Of a stretch of DNA of 64,000 nt, positions 14,601 to 25,000 are shown piece by piece. A model generated the notes under the pieces. That model worked only from the letters and a program-made list of their open reading frames with translations. It searched no databases and was not told the DNA's origin. The position numbers were made by a program, and so were the translations under genes. Numbering within the stretch: the stretch's first letter is position 1; each line of letters starts with the position of its first letter. The stretch is from Mermis nigrescens (taxonomy: Eukaryota; Nematoda; Enoplea; Mermithida; Mermithidae): the NCBI GenBank assembly GCA_036768485.1, contig JAVLUZ010000154.1:30048345-30112344 (forward strand). The letters run 5' to 3'.

Positions 14601-17600
14601 TTTTTTATATGGGTACCCTAGCAAAAAATACACCATCATACATGCTCTTGGGAGAAGGATTCCTCAGAAAGTTTTTTACCCTACCCCCTCCTATAATTGG
14701 AGATTTTTTAAAAGTTTCCAAAACATTCGTAGAAAAGGTGTTTTCTAAGCGTTTTAGCTGTATAATTGCTCACAAGTGTCAAATTTTCGGCGCTTCGCGC
14801 CGTATACGCTTTTTTAGACTATATTTTGTTGAATTTATTCGATTTTTTTGATTTTTTTCGAAATGTTCCGTGTTTTCACGCTGTAGAAAGACGGAACATA
14901 GTCAGAAACGCCGAAGACGTTTTTGACACGTATCCACCATTTTTCAAGCCCTGAAGAGGCACTTTAAAATTTCAACCCCCCCCCAGAATTCCCATGCTGT
15001 GCATGTCTGGGCACTGCGTAGTTTTTATTTCTCTTGTGTATTTTGCAAAGGAGGCGCTTTTACAACTCGCTGCTGTTTGTCAAAACGAGCCGATCGCCGC
15101 CACTGTCGATGCTTCGGCTCCTGTCACAAAAGATTTAGATCCGCCAAACACTGATTCGATTTCAGCTAATATTGGAGCGACCAATCACGACGTCGAGATG
15201 CGAGACGAAACGCCGACCGCAGTCGCGATTGCAGCGCCATCTTCCCAATGCTTCGAAGGGACGAACCAATCGTCGATAAACGGAAAAAATGAACTAAAAG
15301 CGACGCTGACGTCAGCGGGGTTTAACGACGCCGAAAAAGTGGCCCAACTCGAGAACGAGTTGAACAAATATAAATCGGAGGCAACGCGTTGGGCACTCAA
15401 ATATAAACATTTGAGCAAGAAACACGAATCAGTAGGAGCATCTTTTTTTAGTCGTTTTCCGTCTAACTCGTCTTTGCCAGCAGTCTTTTTTTAAGGCTTT
15501 TCAGGATCATCTTTGTACATGTACAAAGATTTTTGGGAAGACAAAACCTGTAAAAAGGTGTAAAATTCCAATAAATTTTTGTTTGTCCTATGTAAAGAGC
15601 TTTAAAATGGCAGAATTTGCATTCAAAATGGAAAAATGTTACATTTTTAGGCGCTTCACGGTGTTTTAATTTTCAATGATTTTTGGAGTCAGAAACCCAG
15701 AAATTAGCTAAAATACACTACCAAAGATAGAAAAACCCTGTTTTACCACACTAAAATCGCTACTGTTCCATATTATAGTACACAAAAAATTTGCATGTAC
15801 AAAATGTATAAAGACTTTTGGGGACCATCTTTGTACATGCGCAAACGAACCTTGTACAAAAAAATACTGTTTGCCAGAATGTTTTCCATTCTATCGGTGG
15901 CGGATCCAGGATTTTCTGATGAAAGGGGGTGGAACCTCTGAATTACCTGATAATTTCACAAATTATGGGAAAAATCCGTCCGTTATGCTTGAAGTAGCGT
16001 TTCTTGCCGTCTTCTGGAAGGTAGCGTTATTTCTGATGCGAAAAATAATTAAAAATCTTTAAGGTTGTCGTAAGCCTTTTATTAAAAACATGCAAAATTA
16101 GTTCAAAAATCGACACAAAGCGCCGAAAAATACTCGAGAAAACCTTATTACAACTAGAAAATCTATCTTCCGTACTGAAACTGCTTCTTGACGTGGGAAT
16201 AAATTTTTTATAGCGTTAAGAAAGTCATTAAATGTCACTAAGCGCCGGTAAATTTGAAAAATCACGATAGAAAGGGCTAAAATCATCAAAAAACACATAT
16301 ATCCCGTGTTGCGCCCAAACATTTTGGACGTCAGGGGGCGGCTGCACCCTCCCCCCTAAATCCACCTTTTCATTCTATCGATCAGTAGAATAATTGTAAT
16401 GTTTGTTTTCGTAGAAACATAAGTCATGCAAAAAGTAGTAAAAAACGATGAAAAAATAGGAGGCAAACGCATTAATATTATGTTCTACAGGAGGTCACTT
16501 TGGCAGTGATGCCAATATAGATTTTGATTTCGGGATATGGATTTTTAGATAGGCCATACCTTGGCAATCGTCAGTGGTGCGCCCTGTCCGACTTCGCAAT
16601 AAAATGGTTGATTGTCCTGAATCTAAAAGTGATTGTCCAATGTTCAGCTTGAAATTGGTGTTTCAGGTCAAAAAATTAAATGTTTACATTTGAAAACTGG
16701 TTTTTATAGTCCAGAAACTGATTGTTTAGCTTTCGGGAAAGCAGATTATTTTAAAGTTTTACTCGGTTAGTCCTGCGAAAGGGCCGAAATGGGGGATGCC
16801 CTTGTGTGATCATAAAGCAATTTGTTGATTATTCTATCATTCGTTATGCGCTAAGTGAGTAGTCTCCCACATTTTCGTCGTGCAAGCTTAAAAATTTTTC
16901 ATCCTTTTTACTTTCTATGGTCTTCTAAGCGAATGACCCTAAATAAAAGCAAAATAAAAAACAACCAATTTTAGCTGGAATTTCACAAAACGTGACTTGT
17001 CATGAATGCCGGTAGAGTTTAAAAACAAGGAACGACTTCATTGAGTCACCACAAGTCTAATAAAATCGAGTACTAGATAGCGGTGGCGGATCTAAGATTT
17101 TCTTAAGGGGGTGGTATCCCAACATTTCCTAAAACAGTCGAAACTAGGTCCAAAAATTTGCCCTTCACGTACGAAATAGCGTTTTTTTTTGCGTTTTACG
17201 TTGTATACTCCGATTTAAAATCACTTTTGACGCAACATTTTTTGAAAAATTTTAGAATTTCCAACAGTTTTGTGCAAAAAATAAAGTTCTATGACTTTGA
17301 CAAAAAAATCCGGTGCGAAGCGCCGGAAAATTTGTAAAATTCGGGCGGAAGAACGTTTAGAACCTTATCTTACTGCTGTATTTTCTCTATTTTAGCACCT
17401 GATGCGAAATGTCGAAAATATTTAAAAACTTATGCTAGAAAACTTGAACAAATCTATGCTGAAATAGCTCCTCCTACTCTTAAAATTGTTTTGAAACCAA
17501 TTCCCATGAGCTAAAAATGGATTCCAGGCTGCCAAGAAAGTAAATAAATAGCTTTAATAAGTAATATTCGGCGTAAAGCGCCAAAAAAATTTGAAAAATT

Positions 17601-17953
17601 ATGATCGCTGACGGCCAAAAATCGTCGCAAATTGCATATCCATTTTTTATTTCGCCAATAATTTTGGGCCAATGGGTGGGAACGGCCGCCTTCCCCCCTC
17701 CGCCCCCTTAAATCCGCCCCTACTAGATAGTAGAAAATTTAAATGTTATCCAATTCGAGAATTTTCGAGAAAAAGTAAGAAAACGATTTCATTTCCTTAT
17801 TTGAATTAATTTTCGCATGGATTATTTATTATTATTTTCCTTCTGTAGATGAAAGATCGATTATTATTCCGCGAAAAAGAGGTCGGTGCGGTGTTGGAGA
17901 GCCTAAAGACTTATGCTCGTTCGATTTCGATCAAGCATTCAAATGAAGCGTAA
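2649..17953 (+). CDS. Six-exon gene for a 347-aa coiled-coil protein, unknown family
   Basis: Coding exons: 2649-2678, 3429-3605, 7317-7481, 13200-13385, 15051-15431, 17849-17953. All have GT donors and AG acceptors and every intron is phase 0, so the frame stays open from ATG (residues MADGANLAGQ in exon 1) to TAA. Residues about 12-125 are strongly heptad-like and charged (for example SEKERRAEIEDKYNLAKKEL across the exon 2/3 junction). Residues 125-186 are a milder helix. Residues 190-265 are an Ala/Pro/Asp-rich linker. Residues 275-345 are a second coiled coil. There is no signal peptide or membrane segment. I do not recognise the family; a centrosomal, spindle or nuclear scaffold role would be guesswork. 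The weakest calls are the exon 3 donor (TCA|GTTAAT), chosen because it alone keeps phase 0 with exon 4, and possible missed small exons in the 5.7-kb intron 3. Confidence 0.72.
2879..3296 (-). mobile_element. hAT-type MITE, CACGG/CAGTG poly-T family (copy 1)
   Basis: Runs from CACGGTTTTTTGTATTCGG to GTACAAAAAAACACTG. Its flanks CTGTACTC and CTTTACTC match at 7 of 8 bases, consistent with an 8-bp target duplication. The interior carries the family hallmarks: TACATGTACAAAG near both ends and a GGCGC..GCGCC-like palindrome. It lies in intron 1 of the coiled-coil gene. Other copies in this window are near 15490, 20021, 34188, 35284, 38571 and 57697. Confidence 0.85.
3826..3955. repeat. CCCAACAGTCCCACC minisatellite
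   Basis: Irregular units of about 9-12 bases of the type CCCAACAGTCCCACCA, diverged from one another. The same repeat appears in opposite orientation at 4680-4860 and briefly at 5300-5350, so intron 2 holds an inverted pair of arrays around an AT-rich core. Confidence 0.6.
4010..4140. repeat. AT-only low-complexity tract (TTTATATAT)n
   Basis: About 130 bases made almost entirely of TTTATA/TATATT units, with small perfect subrepeats of TTTATATTTATATA. It is a microsatellite and has no coding meaning, although it leaves Tyr/Ile-rich open frames. Confidence 0.85.
4680..4860. repeat. GGGACNGTTGG minisatellite, inverse of 3826-3955
   Basis: Repeated GGGACGGTGG / GGGACTGTTGG / GGGACTATTGG units on the plus strand. 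It is the reverse complement of the array at 3826-3955. The 96-codon open frame across it (Asp/Gly/Thr/Val-rich) is a by-product of the repeat. Confidence 0.65.
4862..5288 (-). repeat. Dispersed repeat, about 425 bp (inverse copy at 10731-11163)
   Basis: This segment and 10731-11163 are near-collinear inverted copies sharing phrases such as CATGATTTTTGGGTACAAAAG, ATACCTAGAATGAACTT and CATGCTATATAGGAT. Both have G/C-run ends. They look like two copies of one non-autonomous element; I could not fix target duplications. Confidence 0.6.
5590..6600. repeat. Decayed MITE pile-up in intron 2
   Basis: Contains fragments of two families seen intact elsewhere: the 'ATGCAC..CATAGATGCAC' family (about 5593-5877, compare 19692-19971) and the 'ACATGCACAGCATGG..' family (about 5890-6230, compare 22933-23340). 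No exon is seen. The remainder of intron 2 up to 6829 shows nothing further. Confidence 0.45.
6830..7269. mobile_element. hAT-type MITE of the GGCGGATCTAGG family, old copy
   Basis: Starts CATTGGCGGATCTGGG and ends in AATTCGCCCCTG, the eroded inverted copy. Flanks CTCCTGAG and CTTCCGTT match poorly (4 of 8), as expected for an old insertion. It ends 47 bp before exon 3 of the coiled-coil gene. Better preserved relatives are at 17081-17722 and 48700-48887. Confidence 0.6.
7779..8112. repeat. Dispersed repeat paired with 10374-10735
   Basis: Opens with GGTCAGGGTCGGCGGAGGG and shares ordered phrases with 10374-10735 (AATCCAAAACAG, TTTTTTGCTGTTTTAACGA, GACCCTTC). It contains one GCGCGAAGCGCC palindrome. 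Probably a non-autonomous transposon; boundaries are approximate. Confidence 0.5.
8220..9225. mobile_element. 1006-bp hAT-type element with CCGGGGCC subterminal repeats
   Basis: Terminal inverted repeat TAGAGATGTGCC ... GGCACATCTCTA, flanked by the perfect 8-bp duplication GTTCTGAC (8212-8219 and 9226-9233). Both ends carry dense GGGGCC/CCCCGG clusters (8228-8290 and 9163-9215), unlike the AT-rich core. No transposase is recognisable. It lies in intron 3 of the coiled-coil gene. The perfect target duplication suggests a fairly recent insertion. Confidence 0.92.
10374..11163. repeat. Two abutting dispersed repeats in intron 3
   Basis: 10374-10735 matches the repeat at 7779-8112. 10731-11163 is an inverted copy of 4862-5288. 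The two meet at the C-rich junction CCCCCTCACCATAG, suggesting that one inserted at the end of the other. Otherwise 9234-10373 and 11164-11360 show no feature. Confidence 0.5.
11361..12514. mobile_element. 1154-bp hAT-type element, CAGAGGCGTAGCCAGG ends
   Basis: Terminal repeats CAGAGGCGTAGCCAGG and (inverted) CATAGGCGTAGCCAGG, flanked by the perfect 8-bp duplication GCTTCAAT (11353-11360 and 12515-12522). The interior has at least four GCGCGAAGCGCC-like palindromes (near 11540, 11620, 11775, 12370). No intact transposase is visible; short minus-strand open frames there are not convincing. Confidence 0.9.
14600..15010. repeat. MITE of the CATGCACAGCATGGGAATTC family
   Basis: Recognised from the G/C run next to GAATTCCCATGCTGTGCATGTC at 14972-15008, the GCGCTTCGCGCC palindrome near 14790 and the phrase GACACGTATCCACCATTTTT near 14925. 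The same order is found, with differences, near 18410-18570, 21790-21925, 22933-23340, 24950-25310, 41270-41530, 51840-52110 and 53900-54235. It ends about 40 bp before exon 5 of the coiled-coil gene. The rest of intron 4 (13386-14600) holds only small repeat fragments. Confidence 0.55.
15490..15869 (-). mobile_element. hAT-type MITE, poly-T family (copy 2, truncated)
   Basis: Matches the family at 34188-34612 from the internal TACATGTACAAAGATTTTT to the right end AAAAAAATACTG. The left terminal repeat is missing. It begins about 60 bp after the exon 5 donor of the coiled-coil gene. Confidence 0.65.
15895..16370. mobile_element. hAT-type MITE, GGCGGATCC family
   Basis: Starts CGGTGGCGGATCCAGG and ends in an eroded inverted copy (AAATCCACCTTTT). 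The 8-bp duplication CATTCTAT is perfect on both sides (15887-15894 and 16371-16378). A GCGCCG palindrome arm occurs inside. Intron 5 of the coiled-coil gene. Confidence 0.8.
17081..17722. mobile_element. 642-bp hAT-type MITE, GGCGGATCTAAG family
   Basis: Starts CGGTGGCGGATCTAAG, ends AATCCGCCCCTA, with the perfect 8-bp duplication CTAGATAG (17073-17080 and 17723-17730). Contains the GCGAAGCGCCGG motif near 17310. It lies 126 bp upstream of the last exon of the coiled-coil gene. Confidence 0.88.
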
Positions 17954-18586
17954 GATTGAGTGAGCGAAAATAGCGAGAGAGAAAATTGCATTAGATAAAC
18001 TTGTCCGTTGTTGTATGATCTTTATCGAACGTAAACGCGTTTATTTCTAAATTGAAGTATTCAAAATGTAAATCTCGAATTCGTGGTCAAAAGTCAATAG
18101 GTTGGCCCAAATGTATTTTTAGATTAGATGTCATATGTTTTAATTGAGCAATGCAAAGCTAGTTTTATATGAATCGTACTGGGTGTCGTCACGTAAGCTG
18201 CCAGGATCACAAGCAAACGTATTCTTGCGGACTTTGATCGCTCCAGAATGGCTTCGACCCCCAAAAATTATCGGTTTTCCGGAAAAATCGTATAGACTGT
18301 ACTTTTTGAAACCGTTTTAGCTAAGTTTTGGCTCAAACGTGTCAGATTTTCGATATTTCGCATCATATATGTATGCACTTATTTTTTGACTATATTTTGT
18401 TCAATTTTTTCGACACCTAAGATTTTTATCTTTTCGTGTTCTGGAAATAACGGGCATTGTTCGATACGTCAAAGAACTGTTTGTAAAGCGTATCAATCGT
18501 TTTTAGTCCAAAAGCATTTTTAGAAAATTTTTCGGGAATGAGTCCCCAGAATTTCTATGCTGTACCATGTATGTATGGTCGCTGAC

Positions 18587-18800
18587 CATACATGTAACGG
18601 CTCGAGATTTTGGGGGGTCCCGGCCATTTTTAGATTGGGGGGGTGAATGACCTCCAATCTTTAGCCAAAAATAGCCAAAAAAGCACCTAAAAACGGCCAG
18701 AAAATTCAATTTTTTCCTCAAATCGGGGGTCAAAAAGTTTTTGACTTTTGGGGATGGGTGGACGTCCTACTTTGAGTATGGATCCCCTGTTACATGTATG
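18587..18800. mobile_element. MITE with CATACATGTAACGG ends
   Basis: Terminal inverted repeat CATACATGTAACGG / CTGTTACATGTATG around a GC-run-rich interior (GGTCCCGGCCATTTTT, AATGACCTCCAAT). Related copies sit near 24405-24600 (inverse), 26337-26570 and 32380-32598. The flanking 8-mers do not match convincingly. Confidence 0.6.
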
Positions 18801-19691
18801 TCATCAACTATCATATCACTATGTTCGCATGTGAAATACGATACACCGTTAGAAAGCTCATCAAACATGGAACTTATTCACAATGAATCAAATTTCGTTT
18901 GACCAGTATCTCCCTTGAAAATGGCTTAGAGATAATGAGGGTTCCAACCGTACTAATCAACAGGAAGATAATTTTCTTTTTCGACACATTTAAAAACTTG
19001 CGTATTCCAACTTCAACTTCTAATTTGGACCCCAGATTTCGAAACGTTCCCTCAGTCAGTGTACATGCACATCATGGAAATTCTAAAAAACGATTTTCTG
19101 AAGTGCCTTTTTGATCTCAAACCCGATGGATATGCGTCAAAAGCATCATTTTTAGGTGTTTCTGACAATGATCTTTCTTCGGAGAAGGAACATTTTTAAA
19201 AATTTTAAGAATTCTATAAAATCCAACAAAATATACATACAATAAGTCAAAGATATGTACCTGTTTGGCATAAAGCGCCGGAAAAATTGGTGCTCTTTAA
19301 CTAGAATAGGAGATCGCTAAAAAACGCTTATAGCATGACATTTTTTGCGATTTTTCTGGGAAATCGCGAATTCTTTATATATAGGGCACTGCTCAATGCT
19401 TATGTATAACGGAGGCTTTCGAGCAAACTGAGCAAGATCCAAATCAGTGTTTGAAAGGTCGTTTGAAGCGAAATTCGCAAATTGTTCTGTACATATGTAA
19501 GTTTCAAGAGGAATCGGAACTTTTATTGATTTTTCTGTTCATACCCTCGTCGTTTATATACCTATGTCTTTTAAATGAACATGTGGTTGCTAAAAATTTT
19601 GATTTATTGAGGATCAATTTCGTTTTCAATTGACTTCCTTACGGTATTTGACATTTTACGTAAGAACATAAGCGTATGTTTCTGTTGTGTC

Positions 19692-19971
19692 CAGACATGC
19701 ACGTGAGAATGGGGGTTTGAAGTCTAGACCCCCATAATGTAACAATGAAAAATTTTGTAGGAAAAATGAGGCAAAATGAAAGACCAAACGGATGAAAATT
19801 GAAAATTTTCTCATAAGTGCTTCAAATTGACCGGAAACTGTGTAATAACGTAGTATTAACACTATTTTAGCGCTTTACCAGTTTTCGGGTCATTTTGGCC
19901 CAGTCAGTTTTTGACCCCTTCCCAGTCCGGCTGACATTCCCCCTACAGATCGGCCCCGCTGTGCATCTATG
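19692..19971. mobile_element. 280-bp MITE with CAGACATGCAC / CATAGATGCAC ends
   Basis: Starts CAGACATGCACGTGAG, ends GCTGTGCATCTATG. Flanks GTTGTGTC and GTTGTAAC match at 6 of 8. The interior keeps 'GAAAAATGAGGCAAAATG'-type sequence found near 5640, 28620, 52710 and 60760. Probable hAT-type insertion, moderately old. Confidence 0.65.
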
Positions 19972-20020
19972 GTTGTAACACCCTGGCAAAAGTTTTCGCG
20001 ACACCCTGTAGATTTTCAAC

Positions 20021-20407
20021 CAGTGTTTTTTGTGCAAGGTCCATTTGTACATGTACAAAGATGGTCCCCAGAAGTCTTTGAACATTTTGTACATACAAAG
20101 TTTTTGGCACTATAATATGGCACAGTATCGTTTTTAGTGTATTAAAATAGGGTTTTTTTACCTTTTCTGGTGTATTTTAGCTAATTTCTGGGTTTCTGAC
20201 GGCAAAAAGTACTAAAAATTGCCCCGAAAATTCGACATTTTGCTTCTTCAAATGCAAATTTAGCCATTTTAAAGATATATAGAACAGACAATTGCTCATT
20301 TTGGCGGCGCCAAAAAATTTTGGAAATGTACACCTTTTAATAGTTTTTGTCCTCCCAGAAATTTTTGTACATCGGAAAAAGTCTTTGCCGAATACAAAAA
20401 AACCGTG
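20021..20407 (+). mobile_element. hAT-type MITE, poly-T family (copy 3)
   Basis: Runs from CAGTGTTTTTTGTGCAAGG to AATACAAAAAAACCGTG with the usual internal order (TACATGTACAAAGATGGTCC, GGCGGCGCC). Flanking 8-mers do not match, so the target duplication is lost or a border is eroded. Confidence 0.75.
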
Positions 20408-22067
20408 TAATTCGTAAAAATATTCTATTTACAGTACGAAAATTTACTGTATGTTTCACAGTTCGATTTCTTTTGACATTATCGCTGCCGTATCATTTTT
20501 GATTGTTTTGCGTTCGCTCTTACTGTTAGCTTATTATTTTTTCTTTTTTTGCGAGCTTTTTGTCATTTCCATTTCTTGTTTCTCTGACTGCAAATCATTC
20601 GCTCGTATCGTCACTGTTGTTAGTCTATACGATTGCTCATTTTTTTCGATTTGAAACGGGCCAAAAATATTTCGCCCTCTTCGAAGCAATTACAAATGAA
20701 TTAGCGGATAACGTGCCCGTTTTATGGGCTACATATGACCAATAATAATTCTGCATTCAGAAGACACTGAAATGAAATTAGGGCTTCCGATGAATGTACG
20801 AGTATTTTACTCTCTTCGAAAAACTACTCTGATTGAGAATGTACTCGTACTTCGCTTCGTTTAGTCATCAACTTTTTCATCGCCTCCAAAATTTAGTTTT
20901 TTTCTGGTCGATTTTTGATGGAAAATGAATTTTAATTGTAATTCTGATTTTACTTGGTCAATATAATTCCTAAATCTATGGCATGCTATTTATCAACCCT
21001 GAAAGGAATGAAAGAGCTCCGTGCAAAACGTCCCTAATATAGTGTTTCAAGAAAATTTCTGCGACTGATATCTGCAAAATCTTGACTAGTTTTCGGCTGT
21101 TGTATGTCTAAAATGATTACGAGCTTACTTTCTAATTAATCTGACAATTCAATAATGGACCTGTATTGTCAAAATCTAATTAGAAGGAAAGCAAATACGC
21201 CAATTAAACATTAGATGGAGGCAACTGTACAGATGTATTTATTCGCGGATCGGATACCCTTCGGTTACCCTTTGTTTACGCGAATTGACATGAAATTTTG
21301 CATACGCGCGTCGATAAAATCTTACAATCCGTTGATGTTAAGTTGAATTTCGGGTCTTTATTTAGAAGCTCTATGCTTCCATCCGTGATCAAACTCGTTG
21401 ATCTATTATATTCTGTTCGAAGTGTATCCGTTTCACTTTTCTGGTGCTGTTATCTAGTTAGCACAGACGGTTATGCATTAGGCTTGTTGCTATCATTGGA
21501 TTTTAGAGTAAACTTTTTGTTTTTGCATCAAGTCTTTTCGTATAGCTCGTGCCTTTTGTCTTTTCTTGCATATGTGCCATCTAGTTTTATTATTTCAATC
21601 AGATAGTATGAAATAGAGGACAGTCTATTCAGCAAATCTTATTTCTTGGGCTTTCTTGAGATCGTGGATGCGTTGTTTGACTCCTAACGATTTGAATAAA
21701 CATAATTACATTTTCTTCCTGATATTGCTATGAATGCTGAAATCATCGAGATATCGAACCAAAATGCTATTGATTTTTTATGTTTTTAGGCTCTAGAAAA
21801 ATGGACCATCGTCAGAAACGCCCAAAAAAGCGCTGTTTTCGACGCGTATCCTCTATTTTTGAGCCCAAAAAGGGGGACTTTAAAATTAAACCCCCGAGAA
21901 TTTTTATGCTGTGCATGTCTGATGACGACTCGTATCAATTTTTTTATTTTACTGTAGCACAATTATGTCAACGATTATTTATATCACTGCTGTGATAATT
22001 ATTCCATCTGATCTGTTTTTAGGAACATAAAATATCCAACATTTGTCGTATCGAACGGGGGGTCATT

Positions 22068-25000
22068 ATGGCAGATAAAAATTTTGCCAGGTCAAACACA
22101 TTTTTTGCATTGAAAGTTTTGCAAACTTCGTCAAACGGTCGCGATTTGGTGAACGGAAATCGTCAATGTCGTAAGGTATCATCCGTCAAAGTTAAGAATA
22201 CGTCTCCTGTTTACAGTCGCGCAACTTTCAGGTAGGGTTTACTTTGTGTTTTGAAGTTTACATTATCATGGATATTTTGCTGACCATCGATGATAGATTT
22301 CTTAATTTTTGATAAGATTGAAACTATTCAATCTGCTAACATTTTTGATAATTTAAGCACAGTATTTGTTCTAAGATTCCATTGTGACCTCAAATGGCTT
22401 TGTTACTTTGCTCGTTGTGAATTTTAGTACCTATTCTATAATATGCTTCAATATAATATACTTATATAATATATACTTGTATTATATACTTAAAATCCTA
22501 GGTATTATAATAATAACTGTCAGCCTACGTTGATACTGGATACGACGATTTAAATTTTTATCCGAAGGGTACAATTCAGAATTGCGTTCAAATTTTAAAG
22601 TTAAAATAATCGCCTACTGATAGATAGGTACCTAAATCTTTCAAAGAATCAGGCCTCTGGTCACCGAAAAACGATCGAATTTAAATCAAATTAATTAGTA
22701 AATAAAAATATCGCTGTACTACACGGCTCGGATTTTTCTTTAAAATTTTGCTCTGGACATCTTAACTTGATTTAGTATTCCAGCAAAGCCATCGCAAAAC
22801 CTCTAGCTTTGTATTATTTTTATAAACATATTGCTTTTCACTATACATATATGTATGTCGCGTGTATGTATGCCTACATGGAAAGTGTAAATATCGCATA
22901 ATGTTCCGTTTTGGTTATTTCGTTTCCGTAGCCATCATACATGCACAGCATGGAAATTCTTGGGGGGGGGCTGAAATTATAAAGTGCCTGCCATTTTTGG
23001 GTTGAAAATGGTAGGTACGCGTCAAAAGCATCGTTTTTCAGCGTATCTTACGATGCTCTATCTTTCTAGAGCGTAAAAACGTTGAAAAATTTCAAAAAAA
23101 TCTATAAAGTCGAAACAAATTGAACAGAATATAGTCATTACATGAGTATAGTGGCTTTCGAAAATTTGGCATTTTTGAGAAAATAGATAGCTAAAAACGC
23201 ATAAAAACATCTTTTCTACAAATTTTCAGAAAATTTTTGGGAGTTTCAAAAAATCGCCCATTCTGGGTGAGGGTGAAAAAATTTTTGCGGGGGTGAAAAT
23301 TTTTCTGGTGGATGAAACCCCCCCCCCTCAGATCATGTTTGGCAGCCATATTTTTAAATGCCCTTTTCTCGTTTTGTTTTAGCAAGCAAGGCCAGTTTGT
23401 CGCATTAGATTTGTCAAATATTAAAAAGAATTTTCGTATGTGGGAATTATTTTCAACGTGTGCTTAGCTCATTATTTTACCGTACTTTTTCAAAAGAGTC
23501 GAATATTACTAGTGGCGATCTAGGATTCTCCTAGGGGCGGGGGGCGGCATCCCAACTCTTCCTAAAACAGCTAAAAATAGGTCCGAAAACAGGCTATCTA
23601 ACTACAGAGTAGCTTGTTTTTCGCCGTTTTGTTTTGTCTATTTTTAGTCAAAATAATTTCTGGTGCGAAAATTTTGCAAAACATTTAGAGCAAAGTCAAT
23701 TGAAGCATTAAACGCGAAATGCAAAAAATAGGAATTTATGCTAAAAAAGGAAGAAAATGACAAAAATATGCCTACCAGACCGACAAGAAAATGCGTAAAT
23801 GTAGTGTACAGGTATTATCCGGCGGGAAAATTTAGGAAGTCACGATAGTCGATGGCCAAAAATCATTGAAAAGTACATATCCATCCTTTATGCCGCCGAA
23901 TATTTTTGGCCAATGGGGGGCGACCCCGCCCCCCCCACCCCTTAAATCCGCCCGAGTGTTAAGGTATGTACATTTTGCCTTAATTTCATTTGATGAAGTT
24001 TCAATTTAAGTTCGTCGAAGAAAGAATCGAAACAGACGGACAATTCACCGTCTCTTTACAATTATTTACGACCCTCCCAACGTCTGATTAGAAAAATCGA
24101 TAAAGTCAATCATGGCGTTGAAACGGACCGAATAATTAAGCAGGATTACGGCACTCAAACTGAATTTGACGACGTTGATAGTACATAACTATATCAAACG
24201 TGCATTTTCTTTTTTCAGTCCATTTACTTACATAGAGCTTCGTTTTCTGTTTAATATTTCTTTTTTTATTTTTATTTTTTATCATAATGATGACTCTCTA
24301 TTATTCGGCATCATGCATGAATATGATAAAGATGTGAATATTTTTCCATGTCAGCTTGATAGTTTTCTATTTCGTTTGTAATTAACGAGCCTAAGTCTCG
24401 GTTATGTAAGAGATGGATGAAGGGATCCCCCACCCAAAGTCGGACGTCCCCTCACCCCTCCCCCCCCCCAAAGCCAGAAAATTTTTGACCCCTTCCCGAT
24501 TTTTTGAAAAAATCGATTTTTTTGGCCGTTTTTTGCCAAAAATTGGTGGTCTTTTACCCCCTACCCCCCTACGGAGCTTTATAAACAACATCTGTCTTTT
24601 CAAATGGCCCGAATCCGACATGAAAAGGGTTAAAAAATTCAAGTATTTCAGCGCATTGTGGCGTATTGATAATTTTTTTCCTTTCGTAATTTGAGACATG
24701 GAGTGAGCTACATAAATAAGACTGATAAAGGTTCAAAAAAGCCTTGTTACTGTAGGTTACGCGCTGCTGAACTGTATTATAATACACTTTAGTATAAAAT
24801 GTAACTCCTGGCTACGCATAGTCATTGTTCATCTTTTATTTATTTTTTACGTACTTCATAATTCATCTTTGCGCATTCATTGTACAAAAGTAAACGCTGT
24901 ATTTATAACTGCGCATCTACCATACCTTTGACTAACCTAATCCACTTTAGAACTTGATCATTTTTAGTTGGCGTTTGTGATAGAAAAGTAAGTCTCTTTT

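Larger units (their letters stand above)
17954..22067. other. Intergenic region between the coiled-coil gene and geminin
   Basis: Apart from the elements listed separately (18587-18800, 19692-19971, 20021-20407) this stretch holds fragments of the CATGCACAGCATGG family (18410-18570, about 19060-19400, 21790-21925). A possible acceptor TTTTTAG at 22016-22022 precedes geminin exon 1, so an upstream non-coding or short coding exon of geminin may be here; I could not identify it. Confidence 0.5.

Noticed and set aside
20451..21606. Hydrophobic open frames at 20451-20745 and 21298-21606 upstream of geminin
   Set aside because: Composition explained by pyrimidine-rich DNA; no homologous motif, splice partner or initiation context that stands out.
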